Shown: in pieces, positions 9,190 to 20,039 of the stretch
Position numbering within the stretch: the stretch's first letter is position 1
How the letters are laid out: every line of letters starts with the position of its first letter
Assembly: GCA_963978895.1 (NCBI GenBank)
Contig: OZ022239.1
Location: 33,402,847-33,466,846 of the forward strand
DNA: 64,000 nt
DNA from: Erpobdella octoculata
Taxonomy: Eukaryota; Annelida; Clitellata; Hirudinida; Erpobdellidae
Direction of reading: 5' to 3'
Notes under the pieces: model-generated
Seen by the model: only the letters and a program-made list of their open reading frames with translations
The model's database searches: none
What the model was told of the DNA's origin: nothing
Position numbers and translations under genes: made by a program

Positions 9190-10596
9190 GTCCTGACTGA
9201 CTGACTGATAATCAACGCCGAGCTCAAACGCCTCATCCTAGGAACGTGAAATTTGGAACTTATATTACTTTTATAGCGTAAACATCCGCTAAGAAAGGAT
9301 TTTTGAAAATTTTGCTCCTGAGGGGAAAAACTGGAAAACAAACTTTTTTCTAAAACAATGTTTATCTCGAAAACCAAAAATGAGATTCTTTTTAAAAAAT
9401 AAAAAGATACGTGTTTCACCATTTTTTGAAAATTCGGTTTCCCGGACCTCAAATGTGGGTTGGAAAATTGGGTTATTTGGTTTTTAAAGTAGCTTCTACT
9501 CAAAAACTGTTAATGCTACAGGAGTAAAAATTAGTATTTAGTTTCTACTCCAAAGATAATGAAATACGTATTTTAGCATTTTTTGAAAATTTGGTTTCCA
9601 GGACTTCAAATGTAGGGTGGAAAATAGGGCTAATTGTCTTTTATAGTAACTGCTACTCAAAAATAGTAAATACCACAGATGTAAAAATTATTATTTAGTT
9701 TCTTTTCTAAAAATAAAGATATACGTGTTTCACCATTTTTTACAAATTTGGTTTCCCGGACCTCAAATGTGGGTTGGAAAATTGGGTTATTTGGTTTTTA
9801 AAGTAGCTGCTACTCAAAAACTGTGAATGCTACAGGAGTAAAAATTAGTATTTAGTTTATACTTCAAAAATAATGAAATACGTGTTTTAGCATTTTTTGA
9901 AAATTTGGTTTCCAGGACTTCAAATGTGGGGCGGAAAATAGGGTTATTTGTTTTTTAAAGTAACTGCTACTCAAAAACTGTAAATACCACAGATGTAAAA
10001 ATTAGTATTTAGTTTCTATTCTAAATATAAAGATATACGTGTTTTACCATTTTTTGAAAATTTGGTTTCCAGGACCTCAAATGTGAAGTGGAAAAGGGGT
10101 TATTTGATTTTAAAATAACTGCTACTCAAAAACTGTAAATGCTACAGATGTGAAAATTAGTATTTTGAGGTTAAAAGTAGATGAGTTCAGTTTATCACCG
10201 GACGGACGGACCAAGCCGTTATTTTAGGGTTTTCATACGGCCCTGCCCAAACCTTAAATAAAGGTGGAACGGGCCGATATTTTTAACCAAGTATATAGAC
10301 ATTTGAGTGATTTTAGGGTGTTCAGACGGGCCGGGCTAAAACCTGAAGTCAAGGTGGGACGGGCCGAAGTTTTTCATCAAGTATATAGAACTTCTAGGCC
10401 TGTAAAAACGGGCCGGGCCCATATTAGACGGGCCGTGCCGGGCCAGGAATTTTGGTTTTTGAAACGGGCTGGGCCAAATTGTCGACGGGCGGAGCCGAGA
10501 CCTAAAAAATTGATCCGTGCAGTGGGTACTCTACTATGTATGCACGGTTCAAATTCTCTAATTTCATGCGAGCGAAGCCGCTACGGGCACTCCTAG
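9190..10596 (+). mobile_element. Helitron-like element A, copy 2 (complete)
   Basis: This copy begins near AACATGTCCTGACTGAC and ends CACTCCTAG at 10593-10596. It contains about five tandem 160-bp units and the GGGCC-rich tail, like copy 1. It sits directly behind element B, separated only by a short (TA)n. No protein-coding content. Confidence 0.65.
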
Positions 10597-11027
10597 TTTA
10601 ATATAAAGTTAAAAAATTGTACAATTATTAAAAAAAATATAATTTCAGTTTTTTATTTTGTTTCTTTATTTTGAGTGAGTGACAAAAAAAACTAAGTTGT
10701 GTATAACTATAATTTTCTGTATATTCATAATACATGTTGTTTTTATACTATTGGTTACTAATGTAAATGGCATGTTTGAATCGATACAACCTAATGGCAC
10801 AACCATTCTTCTTCTAATTTCTTATTTTATTTTCAAATTAGGCACTTACTTATCTAGAATCTTTATTTTTGTTGTTAAGTGTCCAATTTGATGGAAAGTC
10901 TGATTGAAGATATAGATTTATGGCACTGCAATCACTTGTATGCATAGCAACAAGACTCACAAAACCATTTGAAAGATGTGTTTCGTTTAAACTTAATGTG
11001 ACAAGCACTTCTTCAAAAGATTGTGTT

Positions 11028-11032
<5 letters not shown>
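10597..11032. other. Unassigned spacer
   Basis: The sequence is AT-rich and unique. A 70-residue hydrophobic frame is present but has no ATG context or family resemblance, so it is not annotated as a gene. Confidence 0.5.
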
Positions 11033-11261
<229 letters not shown>

Positions 11262-11378
11262 CAATTTAATATCAATGGTTTATAAAAGTAATTCCTTAAT
11301 TGTAATTTCTACACATTATGTTTTGCAAGCTGTGATATGTAATTATTTTTATATTAACCTTTTTAAATTTTTTAAAAT

Positions 11379-12008
11379 ATGGCGGAAGAATTATCTACCA
11401 GCATTTTGACGTATAAATTGCAACTTCAGCAAGTCGAATTGGCCCTTCTTAAAAATTCCATTAACACTGATCTGCTTCAGCTTCAAGCCAATCTTAAGGA
11501 GGTTATTTCTATCACTGAGTCACTTCTGGCATCGGAACAGGCAAATGAAAAAAACAAGCTAGAGGCTGGTCACAGCTGTAAAACCATCGTGTCCAAAGAC
11601 AATCAAAGTCATCCGACAGAAGAAGGAAACGTTTTCTTTGCTGGAATGCCTGGTGATGTTTTTGAAAAGAAATCTAATGAATTTGTTAAAACGGACAACA
11701 TTAAGCCAGCTGGAAAATTATTGACATCATCAAAACATTTGTTGCAGATTCAAAAAGAACAAAGAAGGAGAAAACAGCTGAAGAGAGAAGAAAAATGGAA
11801 AAACGAAGAAGAGCAGAGACAGAGTGAAGCCAAGAAATGGAAAGCATTCAGTAAAAAATTGTCTTCTAAAAAGTTGATGCAAATAAGCAAAAAAAGCACT
11901 ATGGCTTCTCATGATGATGACTTTATTGGAATGGTTAGAATTGGTTCTTGTGGCATCGGAGGCAAGCCCGTGACAAAGTACCGTCGGGGTGTTGAGCCAC
12001 AAAAATAA
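11379..12008 (+). CDS. SMNDC1: SPF30/SMNDC1-like retrocopy lacking the Tudor core
   Basis: The frame is intact, single-exon and 209 aa long. The ATG has A at -3. SMNDC1 (SPF30) is a Tudor-domain protein of about 238 aa needed for U4/U6.U5 tri-snRNP recruitment to the spliceosome. Residues 10-50 match its N-terminal helix (TYKLQLQQVELALL; DLLQLQANLKEVI). Residues 110-160 match its basic coiled region (KEQRRRKQLKREEKWK; KKWKAF). Residues 185-202 match its C-terminal signature (GMVRIGSCGIGGKPVTKY against G-VGTCGI-KPMTQY by recall). The Tudor domain is largely gone: HSCK at 65-68 runs almost at once into VFFAGMPGDVF. The strands carrying the aromatic cage are missing, so methyl-arginine binding should be lost. 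No introns suggests a processed copy. The open frame argues for a young copy or a retained function. Confidence 0.75.
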   Translation: MAEELSTSILTYKLQLQQVELALLKNSINTDLLQLQANLKEVISITESLLASEQANEKNKLEAGHSCKTIVSKDNQSHPTEEGNVFFAGMPGDVFEKKSNEFVKTDNIKPAGKLLTSSKHLLQIQKEQRRRKQLKREEKWKNEEEQRQSEAKKWKAFSKKLSSKKLMQISKKSTMASHDDDFIGMVRIGSCGIGGKPVTKYRRGVEPQK

Positions 12009-12057
12009 TTTTTCTAACCGTTTTTAGGTTTAAAAAAAAATATTTAAAAAAACTTGT

Positions 12058-12393
12058 TAAAATACCACGTTTTTGTGAACTAAATAAATGAAAATAATTT
12101 TTCTCTGTGCTGTGTGAGAAATTTCGTTATGGAGGCCTGCACTAATTGTGGACATTTGTATAACAAACAAGCCATAAATTTTCAAAACTTAAAACGTGGG
12201 GCGCCTCTTACTCAAACTATCAATCTGCTATTTTTTAAGCAAGATAGAACGCTTTTTTGAATATAAATGGCGCCAGACGTTTTAAGTTTTAAAAATGTAT
12301 GGCTTGTTTGTTATATCAAAGTTTACAATTAATGCATGCCTCTATAAGATCAGTTTTCATCTTTTTAGTTGACAAAAACGTGGTATTTAAAAA
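12058..12393. repeat. Foldback element directly downstream of the SMNDC1-like ORF
   Basis: AAATACCACGTTTTTGT at the left end is answered by ACAAAAACGTGGTATTT at the right. Inner blocks (ATAACAAACAAGCCAT, AACTTAAAACGT, GGCGCC) are also mirrored. Arms are about 120-145 bp, one with indels. It is a MITE-like palindrome with no coding content. Confidence 0.85.
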
Positions 12394-12502
12394 AAATGTT
12401 TTTAATATTTGATTTTTTTTTTTTTTTTTTTTTTTTTTTCTTTTTAGTGCATTAGAAAAACGTGATATTTTTTTTTTTTTTTTTTTAAAAGTTATATATA
12501 TA

Positions 12503-12890
12503 CTAGCTAACCCAGCAAATGTTGTTTTGGTTTATAAATTATTTTGGTTTTTTTTTATTAAAAGTTTAGTGTACAAATTATGTACATTTAAAAAAAAATA
12601 ATCTCGAAGAGCAATCGAGTGTACAATGTTTTTAAATACTTTTATTTAACATCACTTTCTCTCTGTTTGTCTGTGGTGATCAAATCTTAGAAATAAATAT
12701 TCACCCACTTTTTCACCACCTAGAGCTCTAAAACTTTCATTTCTACAGTGTTGTACCGCAGTTCACCTGAAAGGAATCTGCCATGATTTGACTCCAAAAT
12801 GCAAAAAGATGATCATTTTCAATTTCAGATAAGAAACAGTATAAATGTAAATCATTGATTAAACTCTACATATATACGAGATTTTTATAT
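12503..12890 (-). mobile_element. Helitron-like terminus, family C
   Basis: The 3' end is at CTAG 12506-12503, abutting a (TA)n, preceded on the minus strand by a degraded hairpin. Sequence at 12640-12760 (GTGGTGATCAAA, TTCACCCACTTTTTCACCAC, AGAGCTCTAAAACTTTCA) recurs at 60785-60895 next to another CTAG at 60761. The two are copies of one family. Confidence 0.45.
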
Positions 12891-12894
12891 AGAT

Positions 12895-13058
12895 AGAAAT
12901 AACTCCGCCTCGCTAATTGCGAGCCAGTCCCAAGCCTGGAGAAAGGAGGAGGGAAAAGTAAAAAAGATCAAATTCTGATCCACGACAGGAAGTACTTAAC
13001 TGCTTCCTACATACAGACATTAGAGTCTTAAAACACCTGGTGTAAAGGACTATAAACT

Positions 13059-13089
<31 letters not shown>

Positions 13090-13090
13090 T
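12895..13090 (+). mobile_element. LINE 3' fragment or SINE ending in poly(A)
   Basis: CTCGCTAATTGCGAGCC (a small hairpin) and GTCCCAAGCCTGGAGAAAGG lead to CTTAAAACACCTGGTGTAAA, then a poly(A) tract at 13062-13089. The CTTAAAACAC(A/C)TGGTGTAAA tail also closes the minus-strand LINE at about 13960-13998. This is therefore a second copy of that LINE's 3' end or a SINE using its tail. Confidence 0.55.
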
Positions 13091-13106
13091 AGATAGAAAT
13101 ATATAA

Positions 13107-13473
<367 letters not shown>

Positions 13474-13561
13474 TGTCTGTTTAGGCGGAATCTTGTACCT
13501 AATCAATTTTAAACGAACTTCCTGACTAGTTAATGTATGTATTTGTATATTTAGTTATTAC

Positions 13562-13810
13562 ATGTTTTCTTATCTTTTGCCTCCTTTCACGCGATCGTAT
13601 TTACAGACTCTGAAGATGGCGAAAGCCGAAACGGCCCGTAAGTCTGAAATAAAGAAAGTTTTAAATGTTAATGCTTTTCTTAATACGTGTTGCAGTAAAC
13701 AAAAAACGTTGTTCCGAAATATTGAGAAAGTATCTATAAAACTCATAGCGGCTAAATGGAGACTTATTTTTAATCGAGCTTGTCTTAAAGAAAATCTTAT
13801 GCCATCTTAC
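13562..13810 (+). pseudogene. Unidentified ORF fragment, perhaps Penelope-like or LINE N-terminus
   Basis: The frame runs from a start at 13616 (MAKAETARKSEIKKVLNVNA), through FRNIEKVSIKLIAAKWRLIF, into a (TA)n at 13819 that destroys it. The basic helical character and the LKENLMPSYI ending recall the N-terminal region of some retroelement reverse transcriptases, but this is weak. It could also be a real first exon interrupted by TA expansion. Confidence 0.25.
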
Positions 13811-13811
13811 A

Positions 13812-13920
<109 letters not shown>

Positions 13921-14060
13921 CGTTACAGAATCATTAAACAGCCAGTGACGTGGTCTACTATTATAACTAATAGTCTTTTACACCATGTGTTTTAAGACGC
14001 GAAAACAAAATCAAAATGAAAAAAAAATACTTATTTACACTAAATAATTTTTCTCTATAT

Positions 14061-14441
14061 TTACAGTTCTTTAGGATTATTTTGTATCCATTTATAGATG
14101 ATGTCGGGGCATATTTCCGAGTTCAGTATGGTTTGGAGTGTAGTTGGTTTTTGGATACTTTTACAAAAGTTCCCAAGTTCCATTCCTAGTTGTGTCGTTT
14201 CTTCGCAGTGCAGCAACCAGTGCTCGATTGTTTCCTCTGTTCCGCAGGTTTCGCACAAACCTGTCTCATGAAGATTCATTCTCTTCAAATTTTGTTTCAG
14301 CCGACACTTTCCAAGTCGGAGTCGGGAAATGATGACTTCCTTTTTTCTGTTTGTTGTCTTGAATTTAATTTTATTTGAGACTTTTTTTCGAGAGACCAGT
14401 AGTGTCGACTTTCTTGAGCAGAGTCCCATCTGGTCTGCCAT
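14061..14441 (-). pseudogene. LINE C-terminal zinc-knuckle region (shifted frame)
   Basis: RLRLGKCRLKQNL is followed by a C-x2-C..H..C array (CETCGTEETIEHWLLHC), as at the C terminus of I-type LINE ORF2. It overlaps the end of the 958-codon frame, so a frameshift lies at about 14330-14440. Confidence 0.8.
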
Positions 14442-17173
14442 TCGTTCAAAAGCTCTCTGCGTATTGTTCTTTTTATGTCAAATATCTCTGGCATAATCTC
14501 AATCTCTATTTTGGGATGTTTGGTGGCTTCCTTGGCAAGGCAGTCTGCCATTTCATTTCCACGTATGCCCACGTGGCTAGGTACCCAAATCAGGGTAATT
14601 GTTTTCCCTTCTTTTGAGAGGTTGGATGCTAGTGTTAGGACTGATTCCACAAGAGCAGATTTTTGAGCATTTGCGGAATTTTTCAATGATATCATAGAGC
14701 TATATGAATCCGTAAATAGGGCTATTTTATGTGGACCGTCTGGTTGTGCCATCCACTCCAAGCCGCATTTTATAGCTGTTAGCTCAGCCGTATAAATACT
14801 AACGTCATTCGTGACTCTCTTAGCTATTTTCATATCTTTTTCCGGGATATAAATTCCCACAGCTGCTACATTGTCTATCTTAGATGCATCTGTGTACATA
14901 TGTGTCGAATCTGTATATGTAGCAATCAGTTCCTCAGCTCTTTGGACAATTGACGGATCATCCTTCTTTAACCCCACCAGCCCTTCGTTAAAAAGAGGTG
15001 GAATAAGTTTCCATGGTGGAGTTAGAGAAGGAGTTAAGGGGACTGGATTGAATTTGTCAACTATTTTGTTCAATGCCGCTGTTCTTTTGGCTGCTGGATG
15101 TTCAGCTTCTTTCACTTTTCTGTGAAAGAACCATCGCCATTTAACCCCTTCTTGTCCTCTGGGGGGTACAAAGACGTCTTTTGTCGGATGGTTTGGAATA
15201 ATCTTGGTTTTAGTGGCAAGGTTTGTAATTAACATCTTTCGTCGTATATCGAGTGGAGGATCTCCGCATTCTATTTGTAGAGCGGCCAAACTGGTTCCAA
15301 CCATTGCCCCGCAAGCTGTTTTTAAGGCACTATATTGGATTTTCTCGAGTCTTTGTTTTTGAGATTCTGATGCACTGTCAAATGCTTCGCAGCCAAACTC
15401 CATCACTGACCGTATGGCGCATCGGTAGAAAAGCATCAGTGTTTCTTTGCCGCATCCCCAGCTTTGTCCTGTTAGGCATCGCATGATATTTAATCTTTTT
15501 TTGCAACGATCAACGATCTTATCAATGTGTTTTTTCCAGGTTAATTTTGAGTCAAATATTATACCGAGAAATGTAGCTTCGCTCTTCCAGCTGATTTTTT
15601 TGTCATCCATACAAATAGGTAGGGAATTTGTTCGGAATTCATTGTATTTTGTAAAACAGACTGCTACCGATTTCTCGGTTGACAGTTTGAATCCCCAATT
15701 GAGGAAGAATGTTTGGATTTCGTTTAATCGAGTCTGTAAGCAGTTTCGCATAGTATGTGGGTCTTTTCCTGAAATCCATATTGCTACATCGTCCGCAAAT
15801 ATAGATGTCCGTATTCCATGGATTTCTTGACAAGGAATGTCGCTCATCATAACAATGAACAAAAGGGGGCTCAGGACAGAACCCTGCGGGGTAACATTTT
15901 CCAACAATACCGGGTCTGACAACGTGGATCCCACACGAACCATGGCCTCTCGATTATTCAAGAAGCTATGGATCCATTTTAAAATCTTTCCTCTGACACC
16001 AAGCTTTTCAAGCTTCAACAAAAGCCCCTCTCGCCACATTAGATCGAAGGCTTTTTCTAAGTCCAGAAAGACCGCCAGTGTCCCACCCTTATTCCACATC
16101 GAGCGTTTAATATCGTTTTGTAGTCTAAAGATGTGATCTGTGCATCCTCTTCCTTTTCTAAAGCCTGATTGTTCACGATTTAAGAGATTATTTTGCTCCA
16201 GGTAGAACCTTAACCGATTTGCAATAATTCTTTCAGTAATCTTGCACAATGAAGATGTTAGGGAAATGGGTCGATATGAGTTGGTGTCTGCAGAATATTT
16301 TCCCGGTTTTAGTAGCGGAACAATTATGGATTGCTTCCATAGTTTTGCTACCTCTCCTTTGGACCAAGATAAGTTTATAAGATCCAAGAGCTTATTGAGA
16401 CCTATCTCGTCAATTTGTCTTAGCATCTCATAGCAGAGATTGTCTGGACCTGGAGATTTGCCGTTTGCACTCTGCATCAGAGCTTCCGTAAATTCTTTTA
16501 AAGAAATTTCTGTGTTTAAATCATGTGGGTCGTTTTCGCAAGATCTGATGGTAAAGGTAATTTCTCTTTTCAGAGCCTCTTTCCTTTGAATAAATCTTAG
16601 GTCAAGATTTTTGTCTGATGAGTTTTTTGCGATGGCAGTTGCTAACGCATTCGCTTTGTCTTTGTCAGAATAAGCGGTTTCATTTTCACTCAGTTTCAGC
16701 GCTGGAACGTTAAAACCTGCATGAGTGTGGACCATATTTTTCACCGCTTTCCACATGGTAGTCTGACTAGAGTGTGAGTTAAGAGAGCTACAGAATGTTC
16801 GCCAATGGTTCTCTTTTGCTGTCCTCACTATCTTCTGTGCGATTTGTTTGAGTTCTCGATACCGTTCAAAGCCAGTCGTTGTATACTCTTTCCGAAGTGA
16901 GTATAAGACTTTGTTTCTTGCTTTGATTGCGCTTTCACATTCATCATTCCACCATGGTACTGGCCTAAGTCCTGATCGTCTTCCATTTTTGGTTGGTATT
17001 GATGCTATGGCTGCTTTGTTCAGACCTTGCGTTAACAGGTTTGTTGCTTCGTCAACATTTGTGAAAGTTTGGAGTTCATTGAACATTCCTGTTGAAAGCC
17101 GTTGGTATTTGTACCAATCGGCTTTCTCCAGGTTCCATACCTTTCTGTTGTTTACCTCGTAATTGACCAACAC
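14297..17173 (-). CDS. LINE reverse transcriptase-RNase H polyprotein (958 codons open)
   Basis: This is the long continuous frame of the element. RT motifs appear in order: NSYRPISLTSSLCKITERI, LEKAFDLMWREGLLLKLEKL, TPQGSVLSPLLFIVMMSDI and FADDVAIW (catalytic Asp pair). RNase H follows with MYTDASK, YTAELTAIKCGLEWM, LFTDSYSSM and WVPSHVGIRGNEMAD, giving the Asp-Glu-Asp-Asp catalytic set. The enzyme would copy its RNA at the nick made by the endonuclease. It is unusually intact for this window, but the endonuclease and zinc-knuckle parts are out of frame, so the copy is probably dead. Confidence 0.9.
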   Translation of the reverse strand: MLVNYEVNNRKVWNLEKADWYKYQRLSTGMFNELQTFTNVDEATNLLTQGLNKAAIASIPTKNGRRSGLRPVPWWNDECESAIKARNKVLYSLRKEYTTTGFERYRELKQIAQKIVRTAKENHWRTFCSSLNSHSSQTTMWKAVKNMVHTHAGFNVPALKLSENETAYSDKDKANALATAIAKNSSDKNLDLRFIQRKEALKREITFTIRSCENDPHDLNTEISLKEFTEALMQSANGKSPGPDNLCYEMLRQIDEIGLNKLLDLINLSWSKGEVAKLWKQSIIVPLLKPGKYSADTNSYRPISLTSSLCKITERIIANRLRFYLEQNNLLNREQSGFRKGRGCTDHIFRLQNDIKRSMWNKGGTLAVFLDLEKAFDLMWREGLLLKLEKLGVRGKILKWIHSFLNNREAMVRVGSTLSDPVLLENVTPQGSVLSPLLFIVMMSDIPCQEIHGIRTSIFADDVAIWISGKDPHTMRNCLQTRLNEIQTFFLNWGFKLSTEKSVAVCFTKYNEFRTNSLPICMDDKKISWKSEATFLGIIFDSKLTWKKHIDKIVDRCKKRLNIMRCLTGQSWGCGKETLMLFYRCAIRSVMEFGCEAFDSASESQKQRLEKIQYSALKTACGAMVGTSLAALQIECGDPPLDIRRKMLITNLATKTKIIPNHPTKDVFVPPRGQEGVKWRWFFHRKVKEAEHPAAKRTAALNKIVDKFNPVPLTPSLTPPWKLIPPLFNEGLVGLKKDDPSIVQRAEELIATYTDSTHMYTDASKIDNVAAVGIYIPEKDMKIAKRVTNDVSIYTAELTAIKCGLEWMAQPDGPHKIALFTDSYSSMISLKNSANAQKSALVESVLTLASNLSKEGKTITLIWVPSHVGIRGNEMADCLAKEATKHPKIEIEIMPEIFDIKRTIRRELLNEWQTRWDSAQESRHYWSLEKKSQIKLNSRQQTEKRKSSFPDSDLESVG

Positions 17174-17516
17174 TAAATAAAAAGTGTGATCAAAACCGGG
17201 TAGTGGTCACTGCCCAGATTTTCATCTAACACCTTACACAAGGCTTTTTGAGATAAAGAAGGAGAGCACATTGCTAAATCTATAGGAGTTGTCCTTCCGC
17301 TGGGAGTCAGGTGGGTACCTGATCCGGAAAAAAGGGCGACAAGGCCATACTGATCTAACAATTTCTCAATTAATTTTCCTCTGTTATCTGAAGTTTCAGC
17401 ACCGAAAACAACAGAGTATGCATTGAAGTCACCTAATACAATTGAGTTGGTATAACTGAATGACTTTTCCAGTGTAATTAGCAGTATTTGATGATTGGCA
17501 TTTGGTGGAACGGTCC
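17173..17516 (-). pseudogene. LINE endonuclease domain, C-terminal half
   Basis: [10 protein letters not shown] and GSDHYPVLITL are the conserved endonuclease motifs (GDFN and SDH) of non-LTR elements. The open part ends at a TAG near 17180, where a frameshift separates it from the RT frame that starts at 17173. Confidence 0.8.
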
Positions 17517-17579
17517 ATTCTTTTAATTTCTATAATTTGAAGACCCCTAATAGGGAAAAGACAAATAAAAATTATATAA

Positions 17580-18020
<441 letters not shown>

Positions 18021-18295
18021 GTTAAAAAAATTATACGCACACACAATGTCACAAGAGCACAAATATACATATATACATATATATACATGCATATATATAT
18101 ATACACATACATAAATACATACATACATACATATATGACTATTGTTTAAACATATCAAATCATTATAAAATGCACACATAATAAAATAAAATAAACAAAT
18201 ATCACGAAAATACGTAAGATGAACCATCTTCATCTTACATATAGATGATATTTCGCATAAATACTGCAGATTAAGATACAATTTTTATAAAATTA

Positions 18296-18890
18296 CTAGC
18301 GGGGTTACCCGGCGTTGCCCGGGGTTTTTAGAGGTTTTTCTAATGTTTGTCTCTCTCGCTCCCGTTCCCTTCTCCACTTTCCCGTTTTCGTAGCGTTCGC
18401 GGTCGCTTTTCCGCTCTCGGTCGTTTTCCAGCTCCCGGTCGCTTTCCCGCTCAGAAGTTTTGTTATCGATTTTCTCTCTTGCTCGCGTTTCCTTCCAAGC
18501 TTGCTCTCCCGATTCCAGTCGCTTTCCGCGTTCCCGGTCGCTTTACCGTTCTCGGTCGCTTTCCCGTTCCCGGTCGCTTTCCCGTTCCCGGTCGATTTCC
18601 CGTTCCCGGTCGCTTTCCCGTTCCCGGTCGCTTTACCGTTCTCGGTCGCATTCCCGTTCCCGGTCGCTTTCCCGTTCCCGGTCGATTTCCCGTTCCCGGT
18701 CGCTTTCCCGTTCCCGGTCGCTTTCCCGTTCCCGGTCGCTTTCCCGTTCCCGCTCACGCTTGCTCTCCCGTTCCCGGTCATGCTTGCTCTCCCATTCCCG
18801 GTCACGGTTGCTCTCCCGTTCCCGTTCACGCTCATTTTCTCTTTTACATTCTTTCATAACTTCTGTTAGCCTATAAAACGTAAAATAGAT
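18296..18890 (-). mobile_element. Helitron-like element B, inverted copy
   Basis: The 3' terminus is CTAGCGGGGTTACCCGGCGT read on the plus strand, with the CCCGGCGTTGCCCGGG hairpin. The body is 18-bp minisatellite (TTCCCGTTCCCGGTCGCT). The 5' part, ACAGAAGTTATGAAAG to AACGTAAAATAGATTTGC, is shared with the copy at 61205-61480. Confidence 0.65.
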
Positions 18891-18904
18891 TTGCTAAGAC
18901 TATA

Positions 18905-19351
18905 TATATATATGAATGTTTGTGGGTTAGTTTGTCTATTATAGAAACGGGAAAGCGACGCGGAACGGACAGCGAGCGGGAACGGAAAAGCAAGCGGGAA
19001 TGGGAGAGCAAACGTGAGCGGGAACGGGACAGCGACCGGGAACGGGAAAACGACCGGGAGCGGGAAAGCGACCGGGAGCGGGAAAGCGACCGGGAGCGGG
19101 AAAGCGACCGGGAGCGGGAAAGCGACCGGGAGCGGGAAAGCGACCGGGAGCGGGAAAGCGACCGGGAGCGGGAAAGCGACCGGGAGCGGGAAAGCGACCG
19201 GGAGCGGGAAAGCGACCGGCAGCGGGAAAACGACCGAAAACGGGAAAGCGAACAGGAGTGGGAAAGCAGGTGGGAAAGGAAATATTAGAGAAAGAGACAA
19301 ACATTAGAAAAACCTCTAAAAAACCTGGGCAACGCCGGGTATCTCCGCTAG
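18905..19351 (+). mobile_element. Helitron-like element B, forward copy
   Basis: About ten to fifteen 18-bp GC-rich units are followed by CCTGGGCAACGCCGGGT, 8 nt, and CTAG|T at 19348-19351. It is arranged head to head with the inverted copy at 18296-18890. Confidence 0.65.
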
Positions 19352-19352
19352 T

Positions 19353-19915
19353 ACATACATAAACACACACACAGACACACATACATGCACATACACATAC
19401 ATACATACACACATACATACGCACATACATATATATATAGTTCCCGCTCGCTCACCCGCTCCACTCCGCTTATTTTGTGACGGATTTCAAAAAAAAATTT
19501 TTTATTTTTGACTCCCATTGACTCTCAAGGTTGTGTGAAAATTTCATTACGATCGGATGAATGGTGTAGCAATGCATAAACGCCATTAACATATATAGAT
19601 ACAAACATTCATTTTTATATATATAGATATATGTATACATAAACACAGACACAGACACACATACATGCACATACACATACATACATACACACATACATAC
19701 GCACATACATATATATATAGTTCCCGCTCGCTCACCCGCTCCGCTCCGCTCATTTTGTAACGGATTTCAAAAATTTTTTTTTTTTTTTATTTTCATTGAC
19801 TCTCAAGGTTGTGTGAAAATTTCATTACGATCGGATGAAGGGTGTAGCAATGCATAAAGGACATTAACATACATAAATACAAACATTCATTTTTATATAT
19901 ATAGATAAAATCTAA
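19353..19915. repeat. Direct repeat of about 288 bp, two copies
   Basis: Each unit runs from CACACAGACACACATACATG through TTCCCGCTCGCTCACCCGCT, ATTTTGT(G/A)ACGGATTTC and GATCGGATGAA(T/G)GGTGTAGC. Unit one is about 19353-19640 and unit two about 19641-19915. Origin unknown; probably a non-autonomous element that expanded across CA/TA tracts. Confidence 0.75.
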
Positions 19916-20039
19916 TTTTTTTTTTTGAAATTTAACAATGAAATGAACATATAAAGTTTACCTCAGTCTTATAATCAAGCAAATCTGGAAGGTAAGCTAC
20001 AATTTATTAATAGACTCACAAATTGCATCCATAAATATT

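Larger units (their letters stand above)
13940..17520 (-). mobile_element. Non-LTR retrotransposon of the I superfamily (Nimb/ingi-like), 5'-truncated
   Basis: The domain order on the minus strand is C-terminal half of the apurinic endonuclease, reverse transcriptase, RNase H, zinc knuckle, then a 3' UTR ending in the CTTAAAACAC tail. An RNase H domain downstream of RT is diagnostic of the I superfamily. The 5' end is lost at the (TA)n at 17583. At least two frameshifts make it inactive. Confidence 0.88.

Noticed and set aside
10679..10891. Small hydrophobic membrane protein (70 codons)
   Set aside because: No ATG at the supposed start, AT-rich composition explains the Ile/Phe/Leu content, and there is no family resemblance.
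18305..18876. Open frames of 138-184 codons in up to four overlapping frames
   Set aside because: Same 18-bp minisatellite. The unit length is a multiple of three and lacks stops, so frames stay open without coding.
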